In this document: positions 15,547-21,823 of the stretch, in pieces
Layout of the letters: the number at the start of each line of letters is the position of its first letter
Numbering within the stretch: the stretch's first letter is position 1
From: Desulfotignum sp032250905
Lineage (GTDB): Bacteria > Desulfobacterota > Desulfobacteria > Desulfobacterales > Desulfobacteraceae
Assembly (NCBI GenBank): GCA_032250905.1
Contig: JAVVEQ010000050.1
Location: 1-24,692 of the forward strand
Length of the DNA stretch: 24,692 nucleotides
Reading direction: 5' to 3'
The notes under the pieces: model-generated
The model's input: only the letters and a program-made list of their open reading frames with translations
Database searches by the model: none
What the model was told of the DNA's origin: nothing
Made by a program: the position numbers and the translations under genes

Positions 15547-17181
15547 TCACGGCAGGTCCGATCGATCCAGCCATACCTGGTTGAGGGGCATGGCATGGGC
15601 CCCCAGGGCACTGACCTGAATCCCCCTGACATAAGGCTGATAGACGCGGTCCACGCTCATGTAAAACAAGGGAATCATCGGCAGGGCTGCGGTTATCTGC
15701 GCTTCGGCTTTCTGGTATACTTCGGCCCGGGCCACCGGATCAATGGTTTCCCGTGCCTGTCTGAGCAGTTTGTCCGTGGCCGGATCATGGTACTGCATGA
15801 AATTGTTTGGGGAACCGGATGCAAACAGCGGGTGCAGGATGCTGTCCGGGTCAGGCATATCAGCAAACCAGGCATACCGGTAAAGCTGCACGTCATCCGA
15901 CCGGATATACGCTTCAAATTCGGGCCAGTCCGTGATGTAACAGATCTTGACATTCACCCCCAGTTTTGCCCAGAACCCTTTGATCATATCCATTTCAGAT
16001 ACCACACGGGCAGTCTGGAAAGCGGAGACCAGTTCCAGTTCCGGCAACTGATCCAGACCGTTTGACCGGGCCTGATCCAGAAGCTTACGGGCAAGATCAG
16101 GGTCATTGTCCGGCAGCGGGGAAACCGGACTGTAACCCGGCATTCCCGGAGGAAAGATGGTCCTTGCAATGTCAAACTGCCCGTTGTAAATCTGTGTCAC
16201 AAAAGCGGTCCGGTCAATGGCAGCAGACAGGGCTTTACGGAATTCCGGATTTTTCAGGTGAGGATGCCTGCAGTTCATGCCATAAAAAAACAGGCTCAGT
16301 GAAGGCCGGTGAAACCACTGCAAGTTCGACTGATCCCTCAAGTTTTCTCTGACATCGCCGTAGGCAGCCATTTCGTCAAGTTTCTTGTGTTGAAAATCCG
16401 CCAGAACGGCCGTGGCCTGTCCACCGGCGTAAATTTTGAATTGAATTCCATCCAGCAAGGCGATTTCCCCGAAATAATCGTCAAACCGCTCCAGTTCGAT
16501 GGACCGGTCCGGCGTCCATTCCAGAAACCTGAATGGCCCGGTTCCCACCGGATGTTCTGCAAATCCGGATTCCGGATCCTGGACAATTTTCCGGGGCACA
16601 ATAGAAGCCTGATACATGCCCAGGGCTGTTAGAAAAGGCATGTGGGGATCGGTCAGACGGATTTCCACTGTTTGCGGATCAATGACTTTCAATCCCTCGA
16701 TCCGATCCAGATCTCCGTTCCGAAACGCCTCCGAACCGGAGATCTTAATCAGGTGCGGTAAAATATCCGGGGGCGGGTCCAGCCGAAGGAGCCGGGATAT
16801 GGAAAACACGACATCTGCCGCCGTCACCGGGTCACCATTATGAAACCGGGCGTTCTTTCGGAGTGTAAACCGGTAAAGATGTCCATCGGCTTTCACCTGC
16901 CACGTCCGGGCCAGGGCGGGCAGTACCGTCAGATAGGGATCAAACCGGACCAGTCCGTCAAATACCTGCCTGACAACCGCCACCCCATACTGATCCTTGA
17001 CCCGGGCAGGATCCAGGACTGCTGGATTGCTCCACAACGGCATCCGGTAAATACCGCCATGGACAGGGGATTTGTTTTCCGGTTCATTGCCGGTATTTTC
17101 CGACCCTGAGCAACCGGTCATCACACACCCGATCACGAAAAAACCAAAGATCCAGCCCAACAGGACCAGGAACCCTTTCAT
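15547..17181 (-). CDS. Family-5 extracellular solute-binding lipoprotein (oligopeptide/dipeptide/nickel type)
   Basis: Periplasmic binding protein of the SBP_bac_5 family, 544 aa. The N terminus is a lipoprotein signal with two lipobox candidates, FVIGC (Cys19) and VMTGC (Cys24). The mature part has the family pattern: GGIYRMPLWSNPAVLDPARV, LPALARTWQV, FTLRKNARFHNGDPVTAADVVFSI (the family signature), and HPVGTGPFRFLEW. Later segments include FRKALSAAIDR and the C-terminal AALPMIPLFYM. Start ATG follows AGGGAGA by about 4 nt. No permease or ATPase genes for an importer are adjacent; the neighbour is a histidine kinase. I infer a sensory role, not transport. Ligand classes in this family include peptides, nickel chelates and sugars, so the ligand is open. 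Confidence 0.92.
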   Translation of the reverse strand: MKGFLVLLGWIFGFFVIGCVMTGCSGSENTGNEPENKSPVHGGIYRMPLWSNPAVLDPARVKDQYGVAVVRQVFDGLVRFDPYLTVLPALARTWQVKADGHLYRFTLRKNARFHNGDPVTAADVVFSISRLLRLDPPPDILPHLIKISGSEAFRNGDLDRIEGLKVIDPQTVEIRLTDPHMPFLTALGMYQASIVPRKIVQDPESGFAEHPVGTGPFRFLEWTPDRSIELERFDDYFGEIALLDGIQFKIYAGGQATAVLADFQHKKLDEMAAYGDVRENLRDQSNLQWFHRPSLSLFFYGMNCRHPHLKNPEFRKALSAAIDRTAFVTQIYNGQFDIARTIFPPGMPGYSPVSPLPDNDPDLARKLLDQARSNGLDQLPELELVSAFQTARVVSEMDMIKGFWAKLGVNVKICYITDWPEFEAYIRSDDVQLYRYAWFADMPDPDSILHPLFASGSPNNFMQYHDPATDKLLRQARETIDPVARAEVYQKAEAQITAALPMIPLFYMSVDRVYQPYVRGIQVSALGAHAMPLNQVWLDRSDLP

Positions 17182-17334
17182 TTGCTCTCCCTTTCAACCC
17201 GTTTTTTGAAGAAAAACACCTATCACACAAAAACAATGAAAGCAATATTTCCAGATCCCCTGAAATAACAGGCGCACATTAAACGTCCTCGCCAGTTTTT
17301 CCAGGGTTTATCTGCCTGTGTTTTGTTTAAAAGG

Positions 17335-17430
17335 CTAACAGGGCCCTCCCCCGCCACAGGCCATCACCGGCACTGCATATCCAGCTATGATCGTTCCGAT
17401 AACCAGTGTCTCGATCCACAGATTTTTCAT
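17335..17430 (-). CDS. Putative secreted micropeptide (31 aa) with Cys-Gly4-Pro-Cys tail
   Basis: This short ORF reads ATG (17430) to TAG (17335). The product begins MKNLWIETLVIGTIIAGYAV and continues PVMACGGGGPC. AGAGGA (17444-17439) lies 8 nt before the ATG. The first ~24 residues look like a short signal or anchor, with one Lys and a hydrophobic core. VMAC resembles a lipobox or a signal peptidase I site, and cleavage before the Cys would release a 7-residue CGGGGPC piece. A sigma-54 promoter with its -12 element 58 nt upstream of the ATG points straight at it, leaving a ~46-nt leader. It is the first ORF upstream of the binding-protein and kinase genes on the same strand, 153 nt before them. 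I recognise no family. Coding is inferred from start, ribosome binding site, promoter and composition together; length alone would not support it. Confidence 0.55.
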   Translation of the reverse strand: MKNLWIETLVIGTIIAGYAVPVMACGGGGPC

Positions 17431-17486
17431 TTCAGGTTTCCTCTTTTAAGGGTTTTTTATGCGATGGTCAATTACCTATACCCCAT

Positions 17487-17502
17487 AGCAATGCCTGGAC
17501 CA
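17487..17502 (-). promoter_or_regulatory. Sigma-54 (-24/-12) promoter reading toward the micropeptide
   Basis: On the minus strand 17502-17487 reads TGGTCCAGGCATTGCT. The invariant GG (17501-17500) and GC (17489-17488) are exactly 10 nt apart, and the -12 box TTGCT is a full consensus match. The -24 box TGGTCC matches TGGCAC in four of six bases. Initiation would be near 17476, about 46 nt before the micropeptide ATG. Confidence 0.65.
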
Positions 17503-17597
17503 TGTCCAAAAATCGGTCATTATTTTATATAACAAATTGAAATTATGATAAAATTTGTTTTACCTCTAAAAGGACACCTGCTTTTATCTTCTGAACC

Positions 17598-17615
17598 TGC
17601 ACATCTTCATGTGCA
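17598..17615. promoter_or_regulatory. Upstream activator site 1 for a sigma-54 activator
   Basis: TGCACAT (17598-17604), CTTC, ATGTGCA (17609-17615) is a perfect 7-bp inverted repeat in an 18-bp frame, close in form to NtrC-family enhancer sites. It lies about 130 bp upstream of the minus-strand sigma-54 start and about 340 bp upstream of the plus-strand one. The cognate is presumably the response regulator of this locus. Confidence 0.6.
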
Positions 17616-17710
17616 TCCTTGCCTAAGCGGCTGAAAAACATGACCTTGAAACCTGGAAACCAGAAACCAGACGATTTTCTGAGATGATTCTTCTAACTCC
17701 TTTCCGGTTG

Positions 17711-17728
17711 TGCACACAAACATGTACA
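17711..17728. promoter_or_regulatory. Upstream activator site 2 for a sigma-54 activator
   Basis: TGCACAC (17711-17717), AAAC, ATGTACA (17722-17728) repeats the 18-bp architecture of site 1 with half-site TGYACAY. Its first half is embedded in the 8-bp palindrome TGTGCACA (17709-17716). It lies roughly 240 bp from the minus-strand and 230 bp from the plus-strand sigma-54 start sites, nearly midway. A degenerate copy (TGCCTAA-TTTT-ATGTGCC, 17732-17749) begins 21 bp further on, two helical turns away. Confidence 0.55.
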
Positions 17729-17773
17729 CTATGCCTAATTTTATGTGCCATTCATTTTATACACGATTTCAAA

Positions 17774-17789
17774 AAGTTATGGATAACTT
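17774..17789. repeat. 16-bp palindrome in the divergent sigma-54 region
   Basis: AAGTTAT (17774-17780), GG, ATAACTT (17783-17789) is a perfect inverted repeat with a 2-nt centre. It differs from the TGYACAY enhancer sites, so it may bind a second regulator. The sequence alone gives no further clue. Confidence 0.45.
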
Positions 17790-17921
17790 GTCCGCTGCTG
17801 CTTTAAAACGGCCCATGAATCCGGGCAACCCATTTTCGACTTCTGTTTCCGATTCTATTATCTAAACAAATAAATATATTAAATTCAGTGAGTTACATCC
17901 AGACAGGCACGCGACCTCTGC

Positions 17922-17937
17922 CGGCACACTATTTGCG
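17922..17937 (+). promoter_or_regulatory. Sigma-54 (-24/-12) promoter reading toward the PAS-GAF gene
   Basis: CGGCACACTATTTGCG has GG (17923-17924) and GC (17935-17936) exactly 10 nt apart. GGCAC of the -24 box and TTGC of the -12 box match consensus fully; only the flanking T and W positions differ. Initiation near 17948 would leave a ~46-nt leader before the TTG at 17994, the same spacing as on the opposite side. Confidence 0.65.
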
Positions 17938-17993
17938 AGATTCAACTTTGTTTTAATTGAGAAAAAATACGAATATTTACAGGAGGTCATCCA

Positions 17994-18968
17994 TTGAATG
18001 TGCACAAGTTGGAATGCCGGGGAAACAATTCTCCGGCCGGCAAAATTATCCGGCCTCCGGGGCCGGAAGATGTATTTGATTTCCTGAGGGTCAGGAGTTC
18101 CGGGGCTTACGAGAATCTTCCCATCGGCTATCTTACCCTGAACAGGAAAGGAAGGATTGTCGACATCAACCGGGCGGCATCCAGGATACTGGGTTTTTGC
18201 GAAAGAGAATTGCTGGGCAGGAATTTTTTCACGCTGTTGGATCCTGATGACAAAAAAATAATGGAAAAAAGCGGGTACCGTCTTCAGGATATGAGAAACA
18301 CATCACAGATGAATTTACGCATTCAAAACGTCAGTGGCAGGACCTGGATCAAGGTGCTTGTGATGGAAACCGATTTTTTAGATCATCAGTCCCTCTACCT
18401 GTTTTTCACAGACATTACCACCCAGAAACAGACAGAAAAAGAACTGGGCTGGCAATTACGGGTAACCAGGGAAATGGATGCCATCACCGAAACCATCCTC
18501 CAGCCGGACCTGGATTACAGCCGCATATCCCGGATTGTCCTGGCCGCTGCCGCCGATCTGACACAAAGCGCCAACGGGTTCATTGCCAGGCTTCCGGAAA
18601 CGTTCCATTCATCCGTTGAAATAATTTTCGATCAGGTCTACCCTGAAAAATACAGACTGAAAACCCCATCAATGACACTGTTCCTGAATGGCAGTAACGG
18701 GTCCATCACCTCCCTGGGCAGGGCCATCATCACCGGCAAACCGTTTTTTACCACCCAAGCCCCTGAAAAGAAAACGGCTCACCAGGTGCCCGATGGCCAT
18801 GTTTCAACAAACGGACTTCTGGCGGTTCCGTTGATTGTCAACCAGCGACCGCGAAGACTGCTGGTTCTAGCCAATCCCAAAACCCCTTATTCTCAGGAGA
18901 TGGTCAAAATGGTCACACGGTTGGCAAAACTGTATACCATTGCGTTGAAACTGGAATTCTCCGGATAA
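17994..18968 (+). CDS. Stand-alone PAS-GAF domain protein
   Basis: The product is 324 aa, starting at TTG (17994) because a perfect AGGAGGT (17981-17987) lies 6 nt upstream. A PAS domain covers about residues 38-143 (YENLPIGYLTLNRKGRIVDINRAASRILGF, ending in LFFTDITTQKQ). It is followed by a linker helix and a GAF domain at about 165-322 (AAAADLTQSANGFIAR, then LGRAIITGKPFF and LLAVPLIVNQRPRRLLVLAN). No kinase, cyclase, helix-turn-helix or membrane segment follows: the protein ends with the GAF domain. It may sense a small molecule and act on another protein, perhaps the kinase of this locus. It is divergent from the micropeptide and has its own sigma-54 promoter. Function is unknown. Confidence 0.88.
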   Translation: MNVHKLECRGNNSPAGKIIRPPGPEDVFDFLRVRSSGAYENLPIGYLTLNRKGRIVDINRAASRILGFCERELLGRNFFTLLDPDDKKIMEKSGYRLQDMRNTSQMNLRIQNVSGRTWIKVLVMETDFLDHQSLYLFFTDITTQKQTEKELGWQLRVTREMDAITETILQPDLDYSRISRIVLAAAADLTQSANGFIARLPETFHSSVEIIFDQVYPEKYRLKTPSMTLFLNGSNGSITSLGRAIITGKPFFTTQAPEKKTAHQVPDGHVSTNGLLAVPLIVNQRPRRLLVLANPKTPYSQEMVKMVTRLAKLYTIALKLEFSG

Positions 18969-18989
18969 AAACGATCCGATAGATTCTGC

Positions 18990-19448
18990 CTACCAGACCT
19001 CGGGATATGCCACATCCACAAATTTTTCTTCCATTGTGTGTTTGTGGCCCCTTTCCATGGCTGCCAGGTCCAGAAAAACAGATTTCAACACGGGATCGGT
19101 GCAGTTTTCCGCCAGCCCGGTATATTTTTTCATGGCGATCTCTTCGTTTTTCATGGCTAGGCCGATCGCATTCTTGAGGTCCATATCCTTTGTCACTTTG
19201 GGCATTTCAATGGTTTCCGACACATGAAAATCCCTGTCACAGTCGAAATAAGCAGCATCCACTTTTTTTTCGTTCAGGATATCTGTCAGAATCTGTTCAT
19301 GTTTGGCTTCCTCCGCGGCAAACTCCGCAAACACTTTTTTCAAATAATCATCCTTAATCCGATCAGAGACCTCTTCATAAAATTGGCGGGCATCTATTTC
19401 GCTTTGGACGGCATCTTTAATCACCTGACGGTAGTTTTCCAGTTCCAT
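18990..19448 (-). CDS. Rubrerythrin-type ferritin-like diiron protein
   Basis: Four-helix diiron protein of 152 aa, related to the N-terminal domain of rubrerythrin. Iron ligands are visible as Glu and ExxH in the first helix pair (EIDARQFYEEV; E47-A-K-H50) and repeated in the second (NEEIAMKKY; E132-R-G-H135). The C-terminal rubredoxin domain with its CxxC pairs is absent; the family assignment therefore rests on the helices. Such proteins reduce peroxide or store iron in anaerobes. Start ATG with AAGGAGA upstream. It lies 30 nt after the OYE-family gene and is likely co-transcribed, which would pair a flavin reductase with a diiron protein. Confidence 0.9.
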   Translation of the reverse strand: MELENYRQVIKDAVQSEIDARQFYEEVSDRIKDDYLKKVFAEFAAEEAKHEQILTDILNEKKVDAAYFDCDRDFHVSETIEMPKVTKDMDLKNAIGLAMKNEEIAMKKYTGLAENCTDPVLKSVFLDLAAMERGHKHTMEEKFVDVAYPEVW

Positions 19449-19478
19449 AAGATTCTCCTTTATTTTGATCAGTTTTTC

Positions 19479-20546
19479 TCAGGGAAGGGGTGTCGTCGTG
19501 TAAGCCACACCCGCTTCTTCAGATCCATAGACAGGCAGTTCCCGATCCACTTCAATGTCGGCCACCCAGTCGGGATTCAGCAGCATTGATTTGCCGGACA
19601 GAACGAAATCGGCATCTGACAGGGCATCTTCCGCACTTTTCCGGTCGTGGATCTTTCCGCAGATCAGCAAGGGCAGGTCCGTGACTTCCCGGGTGATCTG
19701 AGCCATGCTACGATCCGTGTCAAAGGCGTTCATGGAAAAATCATAGGTGGAAACCGAGACGGCATCCACCGGGTCTTCTGAAAACAGTCTTACCATCTGC
19801 TGCCATTCTGCTGCATCGGAAAACAGGGAGACATCCATATCAGCAATCCCCCAATTGGAAATTCGCACCAGAAAAAGCCTGTCATCAGGAATGACCGCCT
19901 TGACCGCATGAATCACCTCATGAACGAACCTGTACCGGTTTTCCATGGACCCGCCATATGCATCGGTGCGCCGGTTGGAATAGGTGGACAGAAACTGGCT
20001 GAGCAGATACCCGTGGGCACAGTGCAGCTCCAGGCCATCAAAACCGGCCGCAATCACTCCTTTGGCGGTTTCCACAAACCCGTTAATTACATGATCCATG
20101 TCAAACCGTGACATGGGTTCCGGTACTGGATAGGGCATGCCGGTCATGGGGTTTTCCTGCATCGGAGCCACCGGGCTGGGACCGATCACCCGGTTGGCAG
20201 GATTGATCCCCTCATATGCCATCCGCCCGCAGTGGAACACCTGGCAGATGGATACCGCCCCATGTCTCCGGATCTCATCGGTCACACCCTTCCAGGCATC
20301 CACCTGGTTCTGGTTCAAAATCCGGGCCTGACCGGGATATCCCTGGGCGCTTTCGTAATCCGTGACAATGGCCTCGGTGTAAACCAGACCGGCCCCTTTT
20401 TTTGCCCGGGTTTTCAAAAAAGTCAGCACATCCTCCCTGGGGATGCTGTCTCCGGCAGCAGACATGCGGGTCATGGGCGCCACACCGATGCGGTTTTTAA
20501 AAGTTTTGTTTCTGATGGTAAACGGTGAAAAAAGCAGCGATGTCAT
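19479..20546 (-). CDS. NADH:flavin oxidoreductase, old yellow enzyme family
   Basis: FMN-dependent TIM-barrel ene-reductase family protein, 355 aa. Visible family landmarks are LFSPFTIRNKTFKNRIGVAPMT at the N terminus, QVFHCGRMA, and the substrate-site pair in ELHCAHGYLLSQFLS. The family signature N-RTDAYGGSMENR follows, and the FMN phosphate region CGKIHDRKSAEDALSDADFVLSG lies near the end. There is no C-terminal Fe-S/flavodoxin extension, so it is the short OYE type and not the 2,4-dienoyl-CoA reductase type. Start ATG with GGGAGA upstream. Physiological substrate unknown; activated alkenes are typical for the family. Confidence 0.93.
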   Translation of the reverse strand: MTSLLFSPFTIRNKTFKNRIGVAPMTRMSAAGDSIPREDVLTFLKTRAKKGAGLVYTEAIVTDYESAQGYPGQARILNQNQVDAWKGVTDEIRRHGAVSICQVFHCGRMAYEGINPANRVIGPSPVAPMQENPMTGMPYPVPEPMSRFDMDHVINGFVETAKGVIAAGFDGLELHCAHGYLLSQFLSTYSNRRTDAYGGSMENRYRFVHEVIHAVKAVIPDDRLFLVRISNWGIADMDVSLFSDAAEWQQMVRLFSEDPVDAVSVSTYDFSMNAFDTDRSMAQITREVTDLPLLICGKIHDRKSAEDALSDADFVLSGKSMLLNPDWVADIEVDRELPVYGSEEAGVAYTTTPLP

Positions 20547-20587
20547 CTCTGTCTCCCGGGTTAAGGTTAAATATCAAATTAACAAAC

Positions 20588-20616
20588 AATTTAAGCCTGA
20601 TTCCACTCCATGTCAA
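20588..20616 (-). promoter_or_regulatory. Promoter of the OYE-rubrerythrin unit
   Basis: On the minus strand a perfect TTGACA (20616-20611) is followed after exactly 17 nt by TAAATT (20593-20588), about 40 nt before the OYE start. This is a good sigma-70-type match. Confidence 0.55.
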
Positions 20617-20620
20617 TGTG

Positions 20621-20670
20621 CGGCGGCCCGCCGAAAAGAGATTGACATCATAGTCAATGCCTGTGACAAT
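20621..20670 (+). promoter_or_regulatory. Promoter and nested inverted repeats upstream of the molybdopterin-domain gene
   Basis: TTGACA (20642-20647) and GACAAT (20665-20670) are 17 nt apart. The -35 lies within ATTGAC-N6-GTCAAT (20641-20658), a CRP-like spacing though not a CRP sequence. Just upstream is a GC palindrome CGGCGG-C-CCGCCG (20621-20633). The two divergent -35 elements (20611-20617 and 20641-20647) are themselves mirror copies TGTCAAT/ATTGACA around that palindrome. Confidence 0.45.
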
Positions 20671-20777
20671 AATAAGTTAAAACCGTCACCCCATGGACCG
20701 CCTGATTTACCGGACAATTCCGGCATCTTTGCCCCCGGTGTTGAATGGCGGGCCGGAATACGCAAGGAGGACAGCCA

Positions 20778-21821
20778 TTGAAATATTATGAAAAAGACCG
20801 GGTTAAGTCCCTGCCGGTCAGAGAAGCGGTGGGTAGGATGCTGCTTCACGACATCACCCGCATCGTTCCCGATCTGTTCAAGGGTCCGGCCTTCAGGAAA
20901 GGCCATATCATCACCGAGGCGGATGTGGAACAGCTTCTGGACCTTGGCAAGCAACATGTGTATGTGGCCTGCCTCAACGGCGAAGTCCACGAAAACGATG
21001 CGGCACAGCGGATTGCCCGGGCCGCGGCCGGCAAGAATATTCAGCTTTCCGATCCAAAGGAGGGCAAAGTGGGATTCACCGCCGGCACTGCCGGACTGCT
21101 GAAAATCGATGTGGAGGGCCTGACTCAGCTCAACAGCGTTCCGGAGGTGATCTGTGCCACCCTGCACACCCACCAGGTGGTGTCACCGGGCCAGGACCTG
21201 GCCGGTACCCGGGTGATTCCGCTTTCCATCGACGAAAACCATGTGATAGCAGCGGAAAAAGTGTGTGAAACCTTTTTCCCCATCATCGATATCAAACCTT
21301 TTTCCCGGGTGGATGTAGGACTGGTGATCACCGGATCTGAAGTATTTTCCGGGCGGATTAAAGACGGTTTCGGACCGGTGGTTCAGAAAAAATTCGAAGA
21401 ACTGGGCTCCCGGGTCATGGGGAAAAAAACCGTTTCCGATGATATGGACATGACCGTGGCCGCCATTCGGCAGTTCATCGATGACGGGGCGCAATTTATC
21501 GCGGTCACCGGCGGCATGTCTGTGGACCCGGACGACCTGACCCCGGCCGCCATCCGTAACGCCGGCGGCGAGGTGATGTTTTACGGCGCTCCTGTGCTGC
21601 CCGGTGCCATGTTTCTCCTGGCTTATATTCAGGATGTCCCGGTGGTGGGACTGCCCGGCTGTGTCATGTATTACCGGGCTTCCATTTTCGATCTGGTGGT
21701 CCCCCGGCTCCTGGCCGGAGAAACCGTCACCCATTCAGACATCATCCGCATGGGCCACGGCGGGTTCTGCGCTTCCTGCAACACCTGCAGATATCCCCGG
21801 TGCAGCTTTGGAAAGAACTGA
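20778..21821 (+). CDS. Molybdopterin-binding (MoaB/MogA-like) domain protein with Cys-rich tail
   Basis: The product is 347 aa, starting at TTG (20778) behind AAGGAGG (20764-20770, 7-nt gap). The N-terminal ~170 residues are a MoeA-like region of no clear catalytic motif. The C-terminal half is a MoCF-type molybdopterin-binding fold: VGLVITGSEVFSGRIKDGFGP, SDDMDMTVAAIRQFI, FIAVTGGMSVDPDD and PVVGLPGCVMYYRASIFD. The last ~20 residues hold CASCNTCRYPRC, a CX2CX2CX4C set that could bind an Fe-S cluster or zinc. This architecture is known from molybdopterin-binding proteins of anaerobes, often next to XdhC as here. I infer a role in maturation of molybdenum hydroxylases; it is not a canonical MoeA because the gephyrin N-terminal signature is not evident. 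Confidence 0.85.
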   Translation: MKYYEKDRVKSLPVREAVGRMLLHDITRIVPDLFKGPAFRKGHIITEADVEQLLDLGKQHVYVACLNGEVHENDAAQRIARAAAGKNIQLSDPKEGKVGFTAGTAGLLKIDVEGLTQLNSVPEVICATLHTHQVVSPGQDLAGTRVIPLSIDENHVIAAEKVCETFFPIIDIKPFSRVDVGLVITGSEVFSGRIKDGFGPVVQKKFEELGSRVMGKKTVSDDMDMTVAAIRQFIDDGAQFIAVTGGMSVDPDDLTPAAIRNAGGEVMFYGAPVLPGAMFLLAYIQDVPVVGLPGCVMYYRASIFDLVVPRLLAGETVTHSDIIRMGHGGFCASCNTCRYPRCSFGKN

Positions 21822-21823
21822 TC

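Larger units (their letters stand above)
17431..17993. other. 563-bp divergent regulatory region without genes
   Basis: No convincing protein gene lies here. Reading rightward, it holds the leader and ribosome binding site of the micropeptide, a minus-strand sigma-54 promoter (17487-17502) and an AT-rich stretch. Next come two 18-bp enhancer-like sites (17598-17615 and 17711-17728) with a weaker third copy (17732-17749). A 16-bp palindrome (17774-17789), a plus-strand sigma-54 promoter (17922-17937) and the AGGAGGT ribosome binding site of the PAS-GAF gene (17981-17987) follow. The AT-rich stretch at 17521-17560 includes a one-mismatch IHF-like site at 17530-17542 on the minus strand, well placed for bending DNA between enhancer and promoter; the IHF call is weak. 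Confidence 0.7.

Noticed and set aside
17182..17334. Separate promoter or terminator between micropeptide and binding-protein gene
   Set aside because: No hexamer pair at proper spacing, no GG-N10-GC, and only a 4-bp hairpin without T-run; co-transcription with the micropeptide remains the simpler view.
17323..17532. 69-codon plus-strand frame antisense to the micropeptide
   Set aside because: No ribosome binding site, composition unlike a protein, and it covers the sigma-54 promoter and leader on the other strand.
17774..17789. DnaA-box-like TTATCCATA within the palindrome
   Set aside because: One mismatch to the box, a single copy, and no AT-rich unwinding element or dnaA/dnaN nearby; treated as an operator-like palindrome instead.
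20641..20658. FNR/HcpR-type site (TTGAC...GTCAA)
   Set aside because: The spacer is 6 nt; FNR- and HcpR-type sites have 4. It keeps CRP-like spacing but not the CRP half-site.
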